Assembly (NCBI GenBank): GCA_029948255.1
Contig: JALIZF010001804.1
Location: forward strand, 124,001-188,000
Length of the DNA: 64,000 bases
Direction of reading: 5' to 3'
Source of the DNA: Telmatactis stephensoni
Lineage: Eukaryota; Cnidaria; Anthozoa; Actiniaria; Isophelliidae
The first letter of the stretch is position 1. The number at the start of each line of letters is the position of its first letter. This document shows positions 37,044 to 48,293 of the stretch, one piece after another. Made by a program: the position numbers and the translations under genes. Under the pieces are notes generated by a model. That model did no database searches and was not told where the DNA came from. It was given only the letters and a program-made list of their open reading frames with translations.

Positions 37044-37571
37044 TTAAAAATACTTTTAAGATGTTTTTAATCCAAACTCAAAAATAGTGAATAGGGATCA
37101 ATACATTCCATATATAGTAACTATACTTTTATCATGGACTTTATTATTTATTATAAATTACAACAGTAATACTCCTCTTATATGTACATAATATCTATAT
37201 TATTTTATTTATATTTTTGTTTTATATCTGCAGTGATGTGATAAGCTTTGCAGATCAATAAATTTAGATTAATTATCAAAATATATTAATTATATAAATT
37301 AATTGCACCCAATATTGCAGTACGCAGGATAAGTATGGCCTGGTTTTTACTACGACGCAAGCACAAGCGCAAGCACAAGGATCGATCAAAACTTTTAAAC
37401 AAAACATGTTAAATGTAAAGCAATGTAATACACTTGTCAAATATGGTCATAAAGAACAAACACACGCAGTTAAGATGTTTAAAACCGGGTTCTTTACGAA
37501 AACACATTTGCGTTTTCAAATCATAAATATCTGTTGAGACTATGGCAATAAGTTATCCTTCTTCAAATTGT

Positions 37572-40500
37572 TTACGATGAATTTGATTTCTTTGATCTAT
37601 GAATGGCCAGAGGAGCAGTCGCTGAATGTCCAGGGGAGGCAGTGGGTGAATGTCCAGGGGAAGCAGTGGGTGAATGTCCAGGGGGGGCAGTCTCTGAATA
37701 CTCAGGTGGAGCAGTCTCAGGCGGGGAAATAACTACAATCTGCTGTTGCGGGTGACCAACATGTTGCGGGTATCCCGCGGGCCAGTCATTAGGCTGTTGA
37801 GTTACCGCGACACGTAAAACTGCAGGCTGTTGGACTACAACTGCACCAGGGGTCTGGAAAACGATAACAGTTGATCACTGATTGACGCAAAAGAAAGGAA
37901 AATATTTGCTCGCGAATAGGAGATTTATGTTTTCTCATTGCTATTTGTATTTAGGATCCACGTGAGTGGCATAGAAATATTTAGTATTGCTAAAAGCAAC
38001 GTGAGACCGTTTTCGGAAATAGCAATTGCATGATCCCCCCTCTAGGGCTATACAGCACGTGAGCAGCCACACGGCGCCACTCATTCCAACCTTGACTTCG
38101 TACAGGGCTGACAGCTTTGGAATGTTTTCCCATCCTCCTCCCCTTGCCTTCGTCGACTATGTCTTGTTGTTCAAGACGTGTTCTGTGGCATTTTTGTGCC
38201 CTCACCTTTACTGGGTCAAGTCCTGATTTTATACATCCACATTATATAGTAGTTTTACTATGATGTAGTTTATGTTATAGATGTTTTAATAAAGCAGCTT
38301 TGGGCCCCCCTTGGCCCATAGCCATAACACTCCAAACCTGGGTGTGTTCTTTTATTGTCTTGCCCAGTAAACGAGCTTCAGGAAAAGCAGCGCTTGAAGT
38401 TTGATAGAATAGCAATGGGAAACCATAAATACACTTGAAAGATTGAATGGGAATCTCAAAGATACAAAATTAAGTGACTCGAAGTAGTTGTTTTCAGCCC
38501 GCACCGCACATTTTCATTTGGCGCAATGGACAACTTAATGCGTACCAATGGACTTGGTTTCTATACCAAATATGAGGATAAGATTGAAGTTTCAAATGGT
38601 GTTATAATTAAATCGATCAAGGTTTTTAAAATAGCGAAAATCGAACATCGTCAAAAATGGTTTTCCTCTAATATCGCAAAATTGATCAGCTTCAGACAAG
38701 CGATAAACTGCATAGAAAGATTTATACAGATGCTCAACATTTCAAAGTGGTTTTAGGAGATTTAATCTGTTTGATTTTCTTTAAATCACAAAAGTTTTCA
38801 CACATGCTGTATTTCTATTCTTGGACATAACTACAGCGTAAACAGGAACCGGAAATAAGATTAAATTTCTTTTCTTTTGTTTATTTGGTGATATATATGT
38901 TTACTGCTAATTAGTTGATATTATTTCCCAAATACTATGCTTGCACTTTAAAAAAGAAAATCATGTCTCCCCAACCTTAACACATACAAATATTAGAAGT
39001 GAAAATTCTTCTAAAGCGAATTCTTTATTTCCGGTTCCTGATGCATGTAGCGTGGAACTCTATGCTATGCATTTGCACGTGCTGTGAACAATTTGCGAGT
39101 GCAATATGCTAATTAGCGAGTCGAACGGTTGTCTCAATGCAAGTTTTGAGCTGGCGTTTGAGTAAACATCAGGTTTAAGTTTCGGGTCGTTTTAGTGCTT
39201 GTATTTGAATGAGCTGCTGCAATATATTGCTGTATATAGAACAAGTAATGCCCTACTAAAACGCCAAGCAAAAATAATCCTGCGTTTTTGAGATTTTCAA
39301 AAACAACTTCTGTTGTACAAGTTGCGGAGAAAATGTCTCACAAGAGACATGGAAAGAAAAATATATATCTTGACTTCGATGAAGAGTTGAAAATTGGCTT
39401 TTTCACGTAAGGTAAGTGTATATTTTAGCAATATTTCCACAGTGTTCTCGTGGTGTTTTGCGTACTTCGAGTATTTTTTACGCTGTCGGTATAGTCCAAG
39501 AATAGAAATACAGCATCTGTGGAAACTTTTGTGATTTAAAGAAAATCAAACAGATTAAATCTCCTAAAATCACTTTGAAATGTTGAGCATCTGTATGAAT
39601 TTTTCTATGCAGTTTACCGCTTGTCTGAAGCTGATCAATTTTGCGACTGAGATATTAGAGGAAAACCATTTTTGACGATGTTCGATTTTTGCTATTTTAA
39701 AAACCTTGATCGATTTAATTTAATTACAACACCATTTGAAACTTCAATCTTATCCTCATATTTAGTGTAAAAACCAAGTCCATTGGTACGCATTAAGTTG
39801 TCCATTGCGCCAAATGAAAATGTGCGGTGCGGTCTGAAAACAACTACTTCGAGTCACCTTAAGGTGACTGGCTACTATTGGAAAAAATAATGAAAAATCG
39901 TTCAAACCACAATTTTCTGGAGCGAAATTTAATGCTGATCCCAAAAACGAAAAGAAAAAAGGGGTGTCCCGCAGTCGTTTTCGAGATAATCAGCATTGAA
40001 TGAATGCCTATCTCCGAATTTTTTAGGCGAAAATCGCTCAACCGGAATTGAATAGGAAAGAAATATACAACTCACGAAATAACATTTCTACAACTACTAC
40101 AATTGCACAAATATTAGATTATGTCGTATTCTTCGTAGTGGTGTGGATAATTTTGATGTGACAACGAAAAACTACCTTCCTTTTAGATATTTTGTTCGTC
40201 TGGTCTGAACAAAAATTATCGTAAGTTCGAACAAATTTTTCTACAAAAATCCAATTTTTCATAGGCTAGAATAATGAACTTTTTTTCAAAATTTGATATG
40301 AGTTAGATTTTTACATATGTTTTCAATTAAGCGAATAAAAATTATATGGTCCCGTGCAAAATTAGCTTGTTTCATGCCCATGAAGTCGCTAAAAAGGCCA
40401 AAAAATGCCTTCCGGAAGTGCCGCCATCTTGAAAATGACGTGACAGCGTGAGCTCTATTCAAATTTTGTTGACGAAAACAAGCGCGCGCTCACTGTTTTT

Positions 40501-43500
40501 TCGTAAAAAGAAAAACCCACACAATTCCTCAAATTAGCTTGCTCTGACCTTATGCACTAAAGAACTTCACTTGCAGATGCTGAAGTCAATACCAAAGGGG
40601 AAAAGAAAGTAAAGTTTTGTTACTACCCATACTCCTTTTCGGTCTAGTCGCATGGGCTTGAGGGCTGTCGTACGACAACCGTTTGTGAAATAGATGTGTA
40701 TAGAACCGGTCATGCTTTGTAATCACACTGACGTAGACAGTTGACGCTGTCCAAGCATGTATGTATACAAAGAACATGAAACTCAAAATTGTCGTCACTT
40801 CTTGAAAAGCTGAATCTTTTATCAACCTGGACAGTCAAATGATTGTTTACCTGTCTGGCACCGCATGCAGATATGCAGCCAAAGATGGACCCAAGCAGAC
40901 TTAAGACTGCTCCAAATGCACTTAGAATGATCAAGGCAAGAAGACTTTGCGAGACAGTGTTCACATCACAGGTGTTAGCTGATGGGCAGAAAAAGTGAAA
41001 AATCTCGAATAGTAAATTAAGAACGATTTATGTACTGCAGACAACGTACTACGTGCAGTGAATCGCATTGTGTTACAGCTAGTGTAATGCTCGTATAATG
41101 TGATGTGGGGTGGGGTGGTGTGATGTTATGTTATGTTATGTTATGTTATATGGCGTGACGTGGTGCGGTGTGGGGTACATGTGGTGTGCTGTACATGTGA
41201 TATATTATGATGTGGTGTGATGTGATGTGATTTGACGTGGTGTGTTGTTATGTGGTGTGATGTGATGTGATGTGGTATACATGTTGTGTTATGTGATTTA
41301 ATGTGATGTGGTGTGGCCGGTGTGATGTGGTATGGTATTCATTAGTATGGTGTGTGTGTAGTGTGATGTGATGTGCTGTAGTGTGATGTGGTGTGGCGTA
41401 CATGTGGTATGGTGTGATGTGATGTGATGTGATGTGGTATGGTGTAGTGTGATGTGATGTGGTATTCATTAGTATGGTGTGTGATGTGGTGTGGTGTAGT
41501 GTGATGTGATGTGGTATGGTGTAGTGTGATGTGGTGTGGTGTAGTGTGATGTGGCGTACATGTTGTATGGTGTGATGTGATGTGGTGTGGTGTGATGTGA
41601 TGTGATGTGGTGTGGTATTCATTAGTATGGTGTGTGTGTGTGTAGTGTGATGTGGTGTGGTGTAGTGTGATGTGGTGTGTGTTGGTGTGTGGTGTGATGT
41701 AGTTGATGGCAGTGTAGCTGTGATGCAGTGGTGTATTGATAAGTGCAGTGTATTGTGATGCAGTGTGGTTGTGACGTGGTGTAGTGTGATGTGGTGTGGT
41801 ATTATTAGTATGGTGTGTGATGTGGTGTGGTGTAGTGTAGTGAGATGTGGTGTGGCGTACATGTGGTATGGTGTGATGTGGTGTGGTGTGATGTGGTGTG
41901 GTGTAGTGCGGTGTGGTGAACATGCGGTATGGTGTGGTGTGCTTGTGGTATGGTGCTATCTGGTGTGATGTGATGTAGTGCGCTGTATTCAGACTATTGT
42001 AGCGTATAGTGTATTGCAGATGTACGTGGCGTTAATGTTTAGTGCAGTCTAGTATGGTGTCAGTGATGTAGTGCAATGTGGTGTTATGTAGTGAGGAACG
42101 GTGTAGGTGTAGAGTGATGCAGATGTTATTACCTCTATATATCTCAGTTCGTCCTTTTGATCGTCCTTGATCATATGTGCACACACAACTCGATCCAACC
42201 TGGCTGCAAGTTGCGTTAGAGGGAATTTCAATCCAGATAGCGTAAAGTATACGTGCTAGTACCGCCTGTACTGAGCCAATAATGATACAAAACATACACA
42301 TAACAAGAAAAACGATTACCTAAAACAATAATTGTAACAATATGCTTAGTGAATGGCTCTGCAAGTAATTTTCATGTCCACAGCACAACTACTACTACTT
42401 ACAACTCCTCTGTTTTTCTTAGCCATCACAATAATCCCCAGGATCCCTGTCACAATAAGCTACAATGATACAGTAAAGTAATTAGTGCCAGTTGCTCTAT
42501 TCTCCTTATGAGAGAATAAATAAATCAAAACTCGTAAACCATTCTGGGAGTTATATATAGTACAGTCAAATGACGTCCAAGTAGCCCTCCCCCCAGGGGG
42601 TAAAAACAATGTGGTGTAAATCGTAGTTTACAGTAATGCTCCAACTAAGGACTAGAGGGCTTTCTATTGTTCTGCGGCATTTCACTTTTCCCAGGTTAGA
42701 ATTTCTTAGTTTTCAGATTGAAGATAAGTCGTCCTATAGATAACATGTTTTTAAAATAAAATGTACAAAAACTCCGGTTTTGGTGTTAAAAGATCTCATA
42801 CAACTGATTAGGGCTGGTTTTGATGAGTGACGGAAGCAGAAGCGGAAGCAACACACGTAAAACCAGCCCTAAGCGTTCAATAGAGTAGCCAAAGTACGCT
42901 TCGAATTTGCCATGTTTCCATCCTACAATTTTTGTAATTATAAAACTAGCAAAAAAAGAATCAATTAATGAATAAGACAGAAATAAATGTGCAAACTCGA
43001 GATGCTATGGGAGATTTTTATGTTTTAGCCAATGAGGTCAACGGTTTAAACAATATCACAATTACTACTAACAGTCTCTCTTGCCATTAGCCTTCCTAGT
43101 TCTTATCGGAGCATTACTTAATGGAGAAACTTAGTTGTACTGGTTTTGTTGTCAATAACAAAAACAAAATGCAAATTGAAAACCAAAGAGCAACGCTGTA
43201 TAAAAAAGTACGAAAATATTTTGTTCTTGTGCGTATGATGAGTTTCTGTGCTACGACTCCGATTTTTTTCCATCATTTTGTAACTCTCGTACGTGTAAAA
43301 CACGATTGTTATTGATAAAAGCTTTTATCAAATATTTCCACAGTTTTTATTTAACTCAGTAAAGTATACTCGGCTTCCCTGTCTCGTGTACCTCGTTTTG
43401 CAGTTATGTTGCCTAGAGGCGTGCCCTCGCATACTTATAGGCAACAAAAGAGGAATGTAAACATTGGAAACTGGTCTATAGCCTTTATTTTAAAGGACTA

Positions 43501-44753
43501 TTTGAGTGAAAATCATGGCGATCGCTGAAAATTGAAAATCAATTGAAACTCGGCTGAATTTATCTACAGAGCCTAAATAATCACCAAACGAAATAATTTG
43601 CTCAGATTCAAAAGAGATGGGTAAATATTATTAAACATTTCGCATCCAAAATGGAGTAAATCTGTGCCGTTATCTCAATTATTGCGTTGTTCTATTCTGC
43701 TTAATTATACTCAACTTTCACGACAATAATTCACTTAAAAAGCAGAAGGAGACTAGCTCTTTATATTCACTATAAGATTAATTCCACTTAGAATATTGAA
43801 AACGTTTTCGTTTTGACTGGCTGATTTTCGTTCATATTCCGGCAGACGAAAATCGTTCTGAAGTATCTTGGTTCTAATGCTCTTTAGACAGCTAAACATC
43901 GATAGATAAGCACTCGGTGATTATTCGTTTTCTTTCACTTCTGTTCAAAAAATATGGAAGGTTTCTTTTGCTTCTCCATAGATTATCTCTGAGTTCATTT
44001 AGTTGAGAAGGAGAGCTACATGTCACATTTAACGCGTGAAATCTGAGATATTACGTAAGAGGTTCTCCTCTGTTTCTATTTGACTATATTATGCATGTTT
44101 CTTTCCTTTCCTTTTTTTTCCTTTTTTTTTTTCTTTTTCCCCAAGAGTTTAAGACCTTTCAACACAAGTAAATCTATGTTTCTATGGAAACTTTTCTTTG
44201 ACAAATACTTTTTGCTCGTATGGATGAAAAAATTTGACCATTTTTTATGAAAAATAGATTAGTTGTATGAAAGTTGTTCGTGTAGACAGGGGAAATCCAT
44301 TTGTTATCGAAAATTTGCTCCTATGGAAGGACCTTTAGCTATAGCTTCCTACTTAATCGTACACTGCAAAAACGCGCGAGTAAAATTACTCAAAAACTTG
44401 AGTAAATCGGTGCATCCACAGTAACTCACTTATTCGAGTATATATTCAGTTATTTGAGTACCCTTTACTCAAACAACTGAGTAAATTTACTCGAATAAGT
44501 GAGTTGCTGTGAACGCACCGATTTACTCACGTTTTTGAGGAAATTTACTCCCGCGTTTTTGCAGTTTTCTGAAATTAATACGACCTACTGGAATTCCTGA
44601 CCAAAGACCCGTTCCTTCTCCTGATAGATAAATATTTCGAGTAATCCAAACGATGCCTATGATAAAATCGCCAACACCACAAAGAAAGATGAATATTCCA
44701 AACACACTTGCTGCCATCGCATTTTCACGACTAACCGCATCAGCTTCAGCCAT
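37572..44753 (-). CDS. MS4A/CD20-like four-pass membrane protein, paralog 4 (intact)
   Basis: Five exons on the minus strand: 44589-44753, 42403-42459, 42133-42319, 40851-40978 and 37572-37853; 819 bases, 272 aa, open and in phase. Seen: a short charged N terminus (MAEADAVSREN); segment 1 (FGIFIFLCGVGDFIIGIVW); LWSGIP joined to segment 2 (LIVTGILGIIVMAKKNRGV); segment 3 (FLVMCMFCIIIGSVQAVL); an outer loop with CSQVGSSCVC and a further Cys from exon 4 (ANTCDVN); segment 4 (SAFGAVLSLLGSIFGC). The tail has 8-residue repeats (ETAPPGHS, PTASPGHS twice) after a Pro/Gln part. MS4A proteins act as membrane partners of receptors or channels; no specific role can be read here. An in-frame ATG at 44798 is a possible earlier start, but 44753 lines up with the paralogs. 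It is the most diverged member of the cluster. Confidence 0.8.
38470..39862. mobile_element. Large TTAA-flanked foldback element, copy 2
   Basis: The same family as 30731-32550: ends TTAAGTGACTCGAAGTAG (one G lost at the left) and the complement of TTAAGGTGACTCGAAGTAG at the right, TTAA on both sides, and the same internal words. The left arm is shortened near 38845, so the fold is uneven. It sits in intron 4 of paralog 4. The right-hand TTAA (39859-39862) is followed by GGTGACTGGCTACTATTGG, perhaps the start of another element. Confidence 0.8.
39863..40702. other. Remaining intron 4 sequence of paralog 4
   Basis: Contains CCGCCATCTTGAAAATGACG near 40430 and, at 40534-40702, one end of the TATACACC-type MITE family (ACTACCCATACTCCTTTTCG then CGACAACCGTTTGTGAAATA). 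No exon was recognised. Confidence 0.5.
41095..42010. repeat. Degenerate GTGTGATGTG repeat in intron 3 of paralog 4
   Basis: Short GT-rich units (TGTGG, TGTGATG) with longer inserts such as GTATTCATTAGTATGGTGTG that recur. The sequence differs from the 20-base minisatellite of paralogs 1-3 but fills the same intron and has the same strand bias (G and T on the plus strand). Long Thr/His/Ser frames on the minus strand are composition artefacts. Confidence 0.9.
42460..44360. other. Intron 1 of paralog 4, no further gene seen
   Basis: AT-rich sequence with a few short frames and no splice-bounded conserved segment. The stretch near 42800-42870 contains a small inverted repeat (AGGGCTGGTTTT...AAAACCAGCCCT). 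Confidence 0.5.
44363..44575. mobile_element. Palindromic MITE beside exon 1 of paralog 4
   Basis: The ends read ACTGCAAAAACGCGCGAGTA and the complement of ACTGCAAAAACGCGGGAGTA, and the element folds along most of its length through GAGTAAATCGGTGC and CACTTATTCGAGTA. It ends 13 bases from the exon 1 donor at 44588, inside intron 1. No coding capacity. Confidence 0.8.
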
Positions 44754-45018
44754 TTTTAGGGGCTTGGAAATCGCTATTTTACTTTTTTCATAGAGCAATT
44801 TCAGTAGTTATGCAACCACTGCTGCCAAACTTTATTATGTAAATGGGAATAATATTGAATAGCTCAAGGGTATGTCTATTCATTCATCCAACCAAAACAG
44901 CCGAGAATGTTTCCTATTTGGGCCTCCTGTGGTTGGCCTTAACACAGGAATACCGGTCTAGCTGGCATTTTGTATCAACTGGTCAACTGTATAAAATCTG
45001 TTATCCTGGCAAGCAAAA

Positions 45019-45301
45019 TATAGTCAATTGAAGAAACGTTGTTGGGTCTAAAAATATAGAACGTAGAAGCTGAGACCGAAATGGTGCTTGGGATGTCAAT
45101 AATAATATTCTGATTTATTCATTTACGCTTTGCCTTCGATGCAAAATGCCAAAAGCGTGTTCAGGACCTGGGTTGGCGGGCCGTTTGGCTTCGATTTTTA
45201 TCGGTTGCAGCTTAAATGAATAAATCAGAATATAATTATATTGACATCCCATGCACCATTTTGGTCTCAGCTTCTATGTTTTTAGACCCGACAACGTTTC
45301 T
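45019..45301. mobile_element. MITE with TATAGTCAATTGAAGAAACG ends, copy 2
   Basis: Matches 10635-10934, including AGAAGCTGAGACCGAAATGG and the AACGGCCCGCCAACCCAGG-like middle in inverted orientation. The right terminus ends at ACAACGTTTCT and lacks the last bases. Confidence 0.75.
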
Positions 45302-45796
45302 GCACTGGGAAATCTAAAACAAAGACGTCAAGCTTGACTGATTGGAATCCTTTTGTTTTTGAGGCTGTTACATTCCTTTGCCCACCAGAATAGTGAATTT
45401 GTACCATGTGATCAGTTGATGCAAAAGGCTTATTGTACAAAGGAGGGCCAATATATATTTATAATTACGATTTTTTTTGTCGAGTAATTATCATCCACAA
45501 CTTCCAATATCAATAAACCTTTATACAGTTACCGTGAAACGGCTACATCACATCGAGATTAACATTGATACAGACCCTCTTTTTTGACATGCAAATCAGT
45601 GTTGTAATAACAACCTTCGTTTTGAGCAAAATCCATGAAGAAAAAATTAAAGTATTTGGTTTGTGCATTTACACCTCCCTAGCTGGTTCATTTGTGTGCT
45701 GCATATTTTGCCTTTTCACAGACTATTACCAAACTCCAGAATATATTCCTCGCAGTCGAGGTTGTGGTTGACCAATTAACGTAGATACAATTACTT

Positions 45797-46915
45797 CAAA
45801 AAACGTTGTCACGGTTCAAAGCAACAAGCGTCAAGGCGAGCCCGAAATGAATGCTGGTTTTGTACTGCTAATAATTATAATATATTCAAATCATACTTGT
45901 TATCAAAAGAATTGAGTGCGGCATACTATTAGCCTGTGTACAGCCGTTTCCCACCCCTCCCTCCCCCACCCCCCCCCCCCCCCTACGGGGAAAAACGGGG
46001 AGGGAACGTCTGTGAAACGGCGTTCTTAATCGTGTTCCAGGTCATAAATTTGCATATGTAATTAGTTATTTACATACAGAGAAAATGAAGATTTTCGAAG
46101 AAATAATGAATAATAGCGGGTTTACAACCCTTTATTTGAGTCTTTTAAATCTTTATAAACACTGAGTTAGTGACCAGAGGAGAGAGAAATGTAAGAGAAA
46201 TAGTTTATTGTTTTGTTCAGTGCAAGACAAATGTCGGCAGACTCAGTTGTCGAGTCCAATCGACCCTGAACCTCGCTAAAAAAGTCCTAAAAATGTCATA
46301 TAATCAAAGCAGTCAAATCATGTTTTCATGCACTTTTACTGCTGTGTACTTACTGAATATTTTGATGACTATTTTTGCTCTAGATTTTGGTCCGATTCGA
46401 ATGACATGCCTACAAAGCCGTCGGGTTTCACACAGACTTCGGCTTTTGATAGATGTAATTAAGAACAAAATAGAAGCCTTTGACACCCAGGAGTGAAATT
46501 GCCATGTCCAGGAATGTTTTCCTTGATATATTTTCGATGTAAATAGAGAATTAAGCAGTAAAACGGTGTTTGCTTTAGTTCGTTGAAATGGGGGTTCGTT
46601 GAAATTCGATCGGCAAAACGATAACAACCAATCAGATTTGTCCTCAAAATCTCGAGAACCTCACGTGACCACGGAACACGATTAAGAACGCCGTTTCACA
46701 GACGTTCCCTCCCCGTTTTTCCCCGTAGGGGGGGAGGGGTGGGAAACGGCTGTACACAGGCTACATACTATCGAAGACTCACATTTTGTAATTAGTTACG
46801 TTCAGTAGAAACAAGTCTGATTTGAATACATTACAAACAAAACCAGCATGCATTTCGGTCTTGGCTTGACGCTTGTTGCTCTGAACCGCGACAACGTTTC
46901 TTTAAAAAGGTGTAT
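45797..46915. mobile_element. Outer inverted-repeat element of a nested pair
   Basis: The left end reads AAAAAACGTTGTCACGGTTC and then AGCAACAAGCGTCAAGG; the right end is its near complement (CTTGACGCTTGTTGCTCTGA, CGCGACAACGTTTCTTT), with arms of roughly 130 bases. The terminal words resemble those of the 10635 family. It was opened by the element at 45930-46763. Confidence 0.7.
45930..46763. mobile_element. hAT-like non-autonomous transposon with perfect 8-base target duplication
   Basis: The ends are TAGCCTGTGTACAGCCGTTT and its exact complement, with arms of about 100 bases including GGGGAAAAACGGGGAGGGAA and a poly-C tract in the left arm. CATACTAT stands immediately on both sides (45922-45929 and 46764-46771). 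An 8-base duplication fits the hAT superfamily. The frames inside (such as 46170-46496) were not recognised as a transposase. Confidence 0.82.
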
Positions 46916-47175
46916 AACTGTAAAATGGTTTATTATCACAAAGTGAAGCAATGAAGTTAGAGCGATTTCATGTAACCTGTGAGATATCCAACAGTCAGAT
47001 CTTTCTACAATCGGTTGAATATTTCGAGGTGTTTGTTTGTCTGTTTGTTTGTTCGTTCAGTTGTGTTTAATATTTGTCGAAAAACATTAGAATGAAAAAA
47101 CTTATTCTTCGAACCATCGAAGTTTAAATTTCGTTACACCAGCATTTTAAAACTTTGCTTTATTTGTAGTAAGAA

Positions 47176-47403
47176 ATACACCTAATTCCAAAATGGCGGA
47201 CACCAGTGACAGCAGAGAGCATGAAAGCGAGGCATCGAGGTCCACAATTCATGTTAAAGTTTATCTGTAGGAAATCTGTTGCTAATTTTGTCTTGCCGGT
47301 GTTTTTCTTTACCCTACATAGAAATAAGCCTTGATATTTGATGTTTTGGTTTTGTTTTACTCTACTGATTGTCACCGCTGTCGCCATTTTGGAATAAGGT
47401 GTA
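47176..47403. mobile_element. MITE with ATACACCTNATTCCAAAATG ends
   Basis: The left end reads ATACACCTAATTCCAAAATG then GCGGACACCAGTGAC; the right end is the complement of ATACACCTTATTCCAAAATG then GCGACAGCGGTGAC. The first eight bases match the TATACACC family. No coding capacity. Confidence 0.75.
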
Positions 47404-47463
47404 TATCATTCAGTTTGACGAAATTCATGGAAAAGACACCATTCTCGATCATTGTCGAGACGT

Positions 47464-47962
47464 TAAAGCCTGGAGTTTCCATACAATCGAAAACGATCGC
47501 AAAGCTCACTCAACCATGCGTTCATATATCTAAAATCGAGGCCTACTCCGGGCCCTAAAATCGCCGTAATTTTGGGCGATCTTAGGCGATTTTAGGCGAT
47601 TTAAGCAAAATTATCCCCAAAGATGACCAAAACTTAAGACGATTTTGGGCGATTTTAGGCGATTTTGGGCGATTTAAGGCGATATTAGGGCCCGGAATAG
47701 GCCTAAAATCGTCATATTATGGTATTTATTTGGATCGCACGATCGCATGAAAAAGCAGTTTCCGGCATTAAGATCGCAGACGATCGAAAACGTTCGAAAC
47801 AGATCGTAGAAATAGAACCTGATTTTATTCCTGCGATCGGTCCTGCGATCGAAAACGATCGCGGGATCGAAAAAATGTGTTTCCATATGATCGCAGTCGA
47901 TCACAAAACATTATTTGCGATCGCTAGTCGATCTTATTCGATAAAAAGAAACCAGGCTTAGC
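47464..47962. mobile_element. MITE with AAGCCTGG ends, rich in CGATCG
   Basis: The left end reads AAGCCTGGAGTTTCCATACA and the right end is the complement of AAGCCTGGTTTCTTTTTATC. The interior is full of ATCGAAAACGATCGC words in both orientations. It was opened by the element at 47539-47703. Confidence 0.65.
47539..47703. mobile_element. 165-base nested element with 8-base target duplication
   Basis: The ends read GGCCTACTCCGGGCCCTAAA and the complement of GGCCTATTCCGGGCCCTAAT. TAAAATCG lies on both sides (47531-47538 and 47704-47711). The interior is made of GGCGATTTTA repeats. A very small hAT-like MITE is the best reading. Confidence 0.72.
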
Positions 47963-47983
47963 TTTAGTTCATTTCCTCGCCTA

Positions 47984-48293
47984 GAGCAGATTCCATGTGG
48001 GTGTGAAACGGACCGTGCCGTACCGTGACAGTGTCAGTGTCGTGATGTCCATAAAAAAACATTTGAAATTTCTGCCGTAGCCGTACCGTGACCGTGCGGT
48101 GCCGTTTTCACAGTCATGCGAAATCTAGAGTGGTTTTCGTATGACTGGGAAACAGTACGGTCACCGCACGACACGGTTACGACACAGTTACGGCAGAATT
48201 TTTGAATGTTTTTATAGAAATTAAGGTACTGATACGGTCACAGTACGGACCGTACCGTTTCCCACTCATATGAAAACCGCTCTATTTCCAACG
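47984..48293. mobile_element. Dimeric MITE with GTACGGTC-rich arms
   Basis: Three end-like segments are seen: ATTCCATGTGGGTGTGAAAC at the left, TAGAGTGGTTTTCGTATGAC in the middle (48126) and the complement of TAGAGCGGTTTTCATATGAG at the right. The right half (48128-48292) is a complete inverted-repeat unit. Related ends are in the duplicated intergenic blocks near 11390 and 25345. Confidence 0.65.

Noticed and set aside
41248..41923. Two long Thr/His/Ser-rich frames on the minus strand
   Set aside because: They are overlapping frames of the GT-rich repeat in intron 3 of paralog 4.
46170..46496. 108-codon frame inside the hAT-like element as a transposase remnant
   Set aside because: No hAT motifs were visible, and an antisense frame of equal length covers the same bases.
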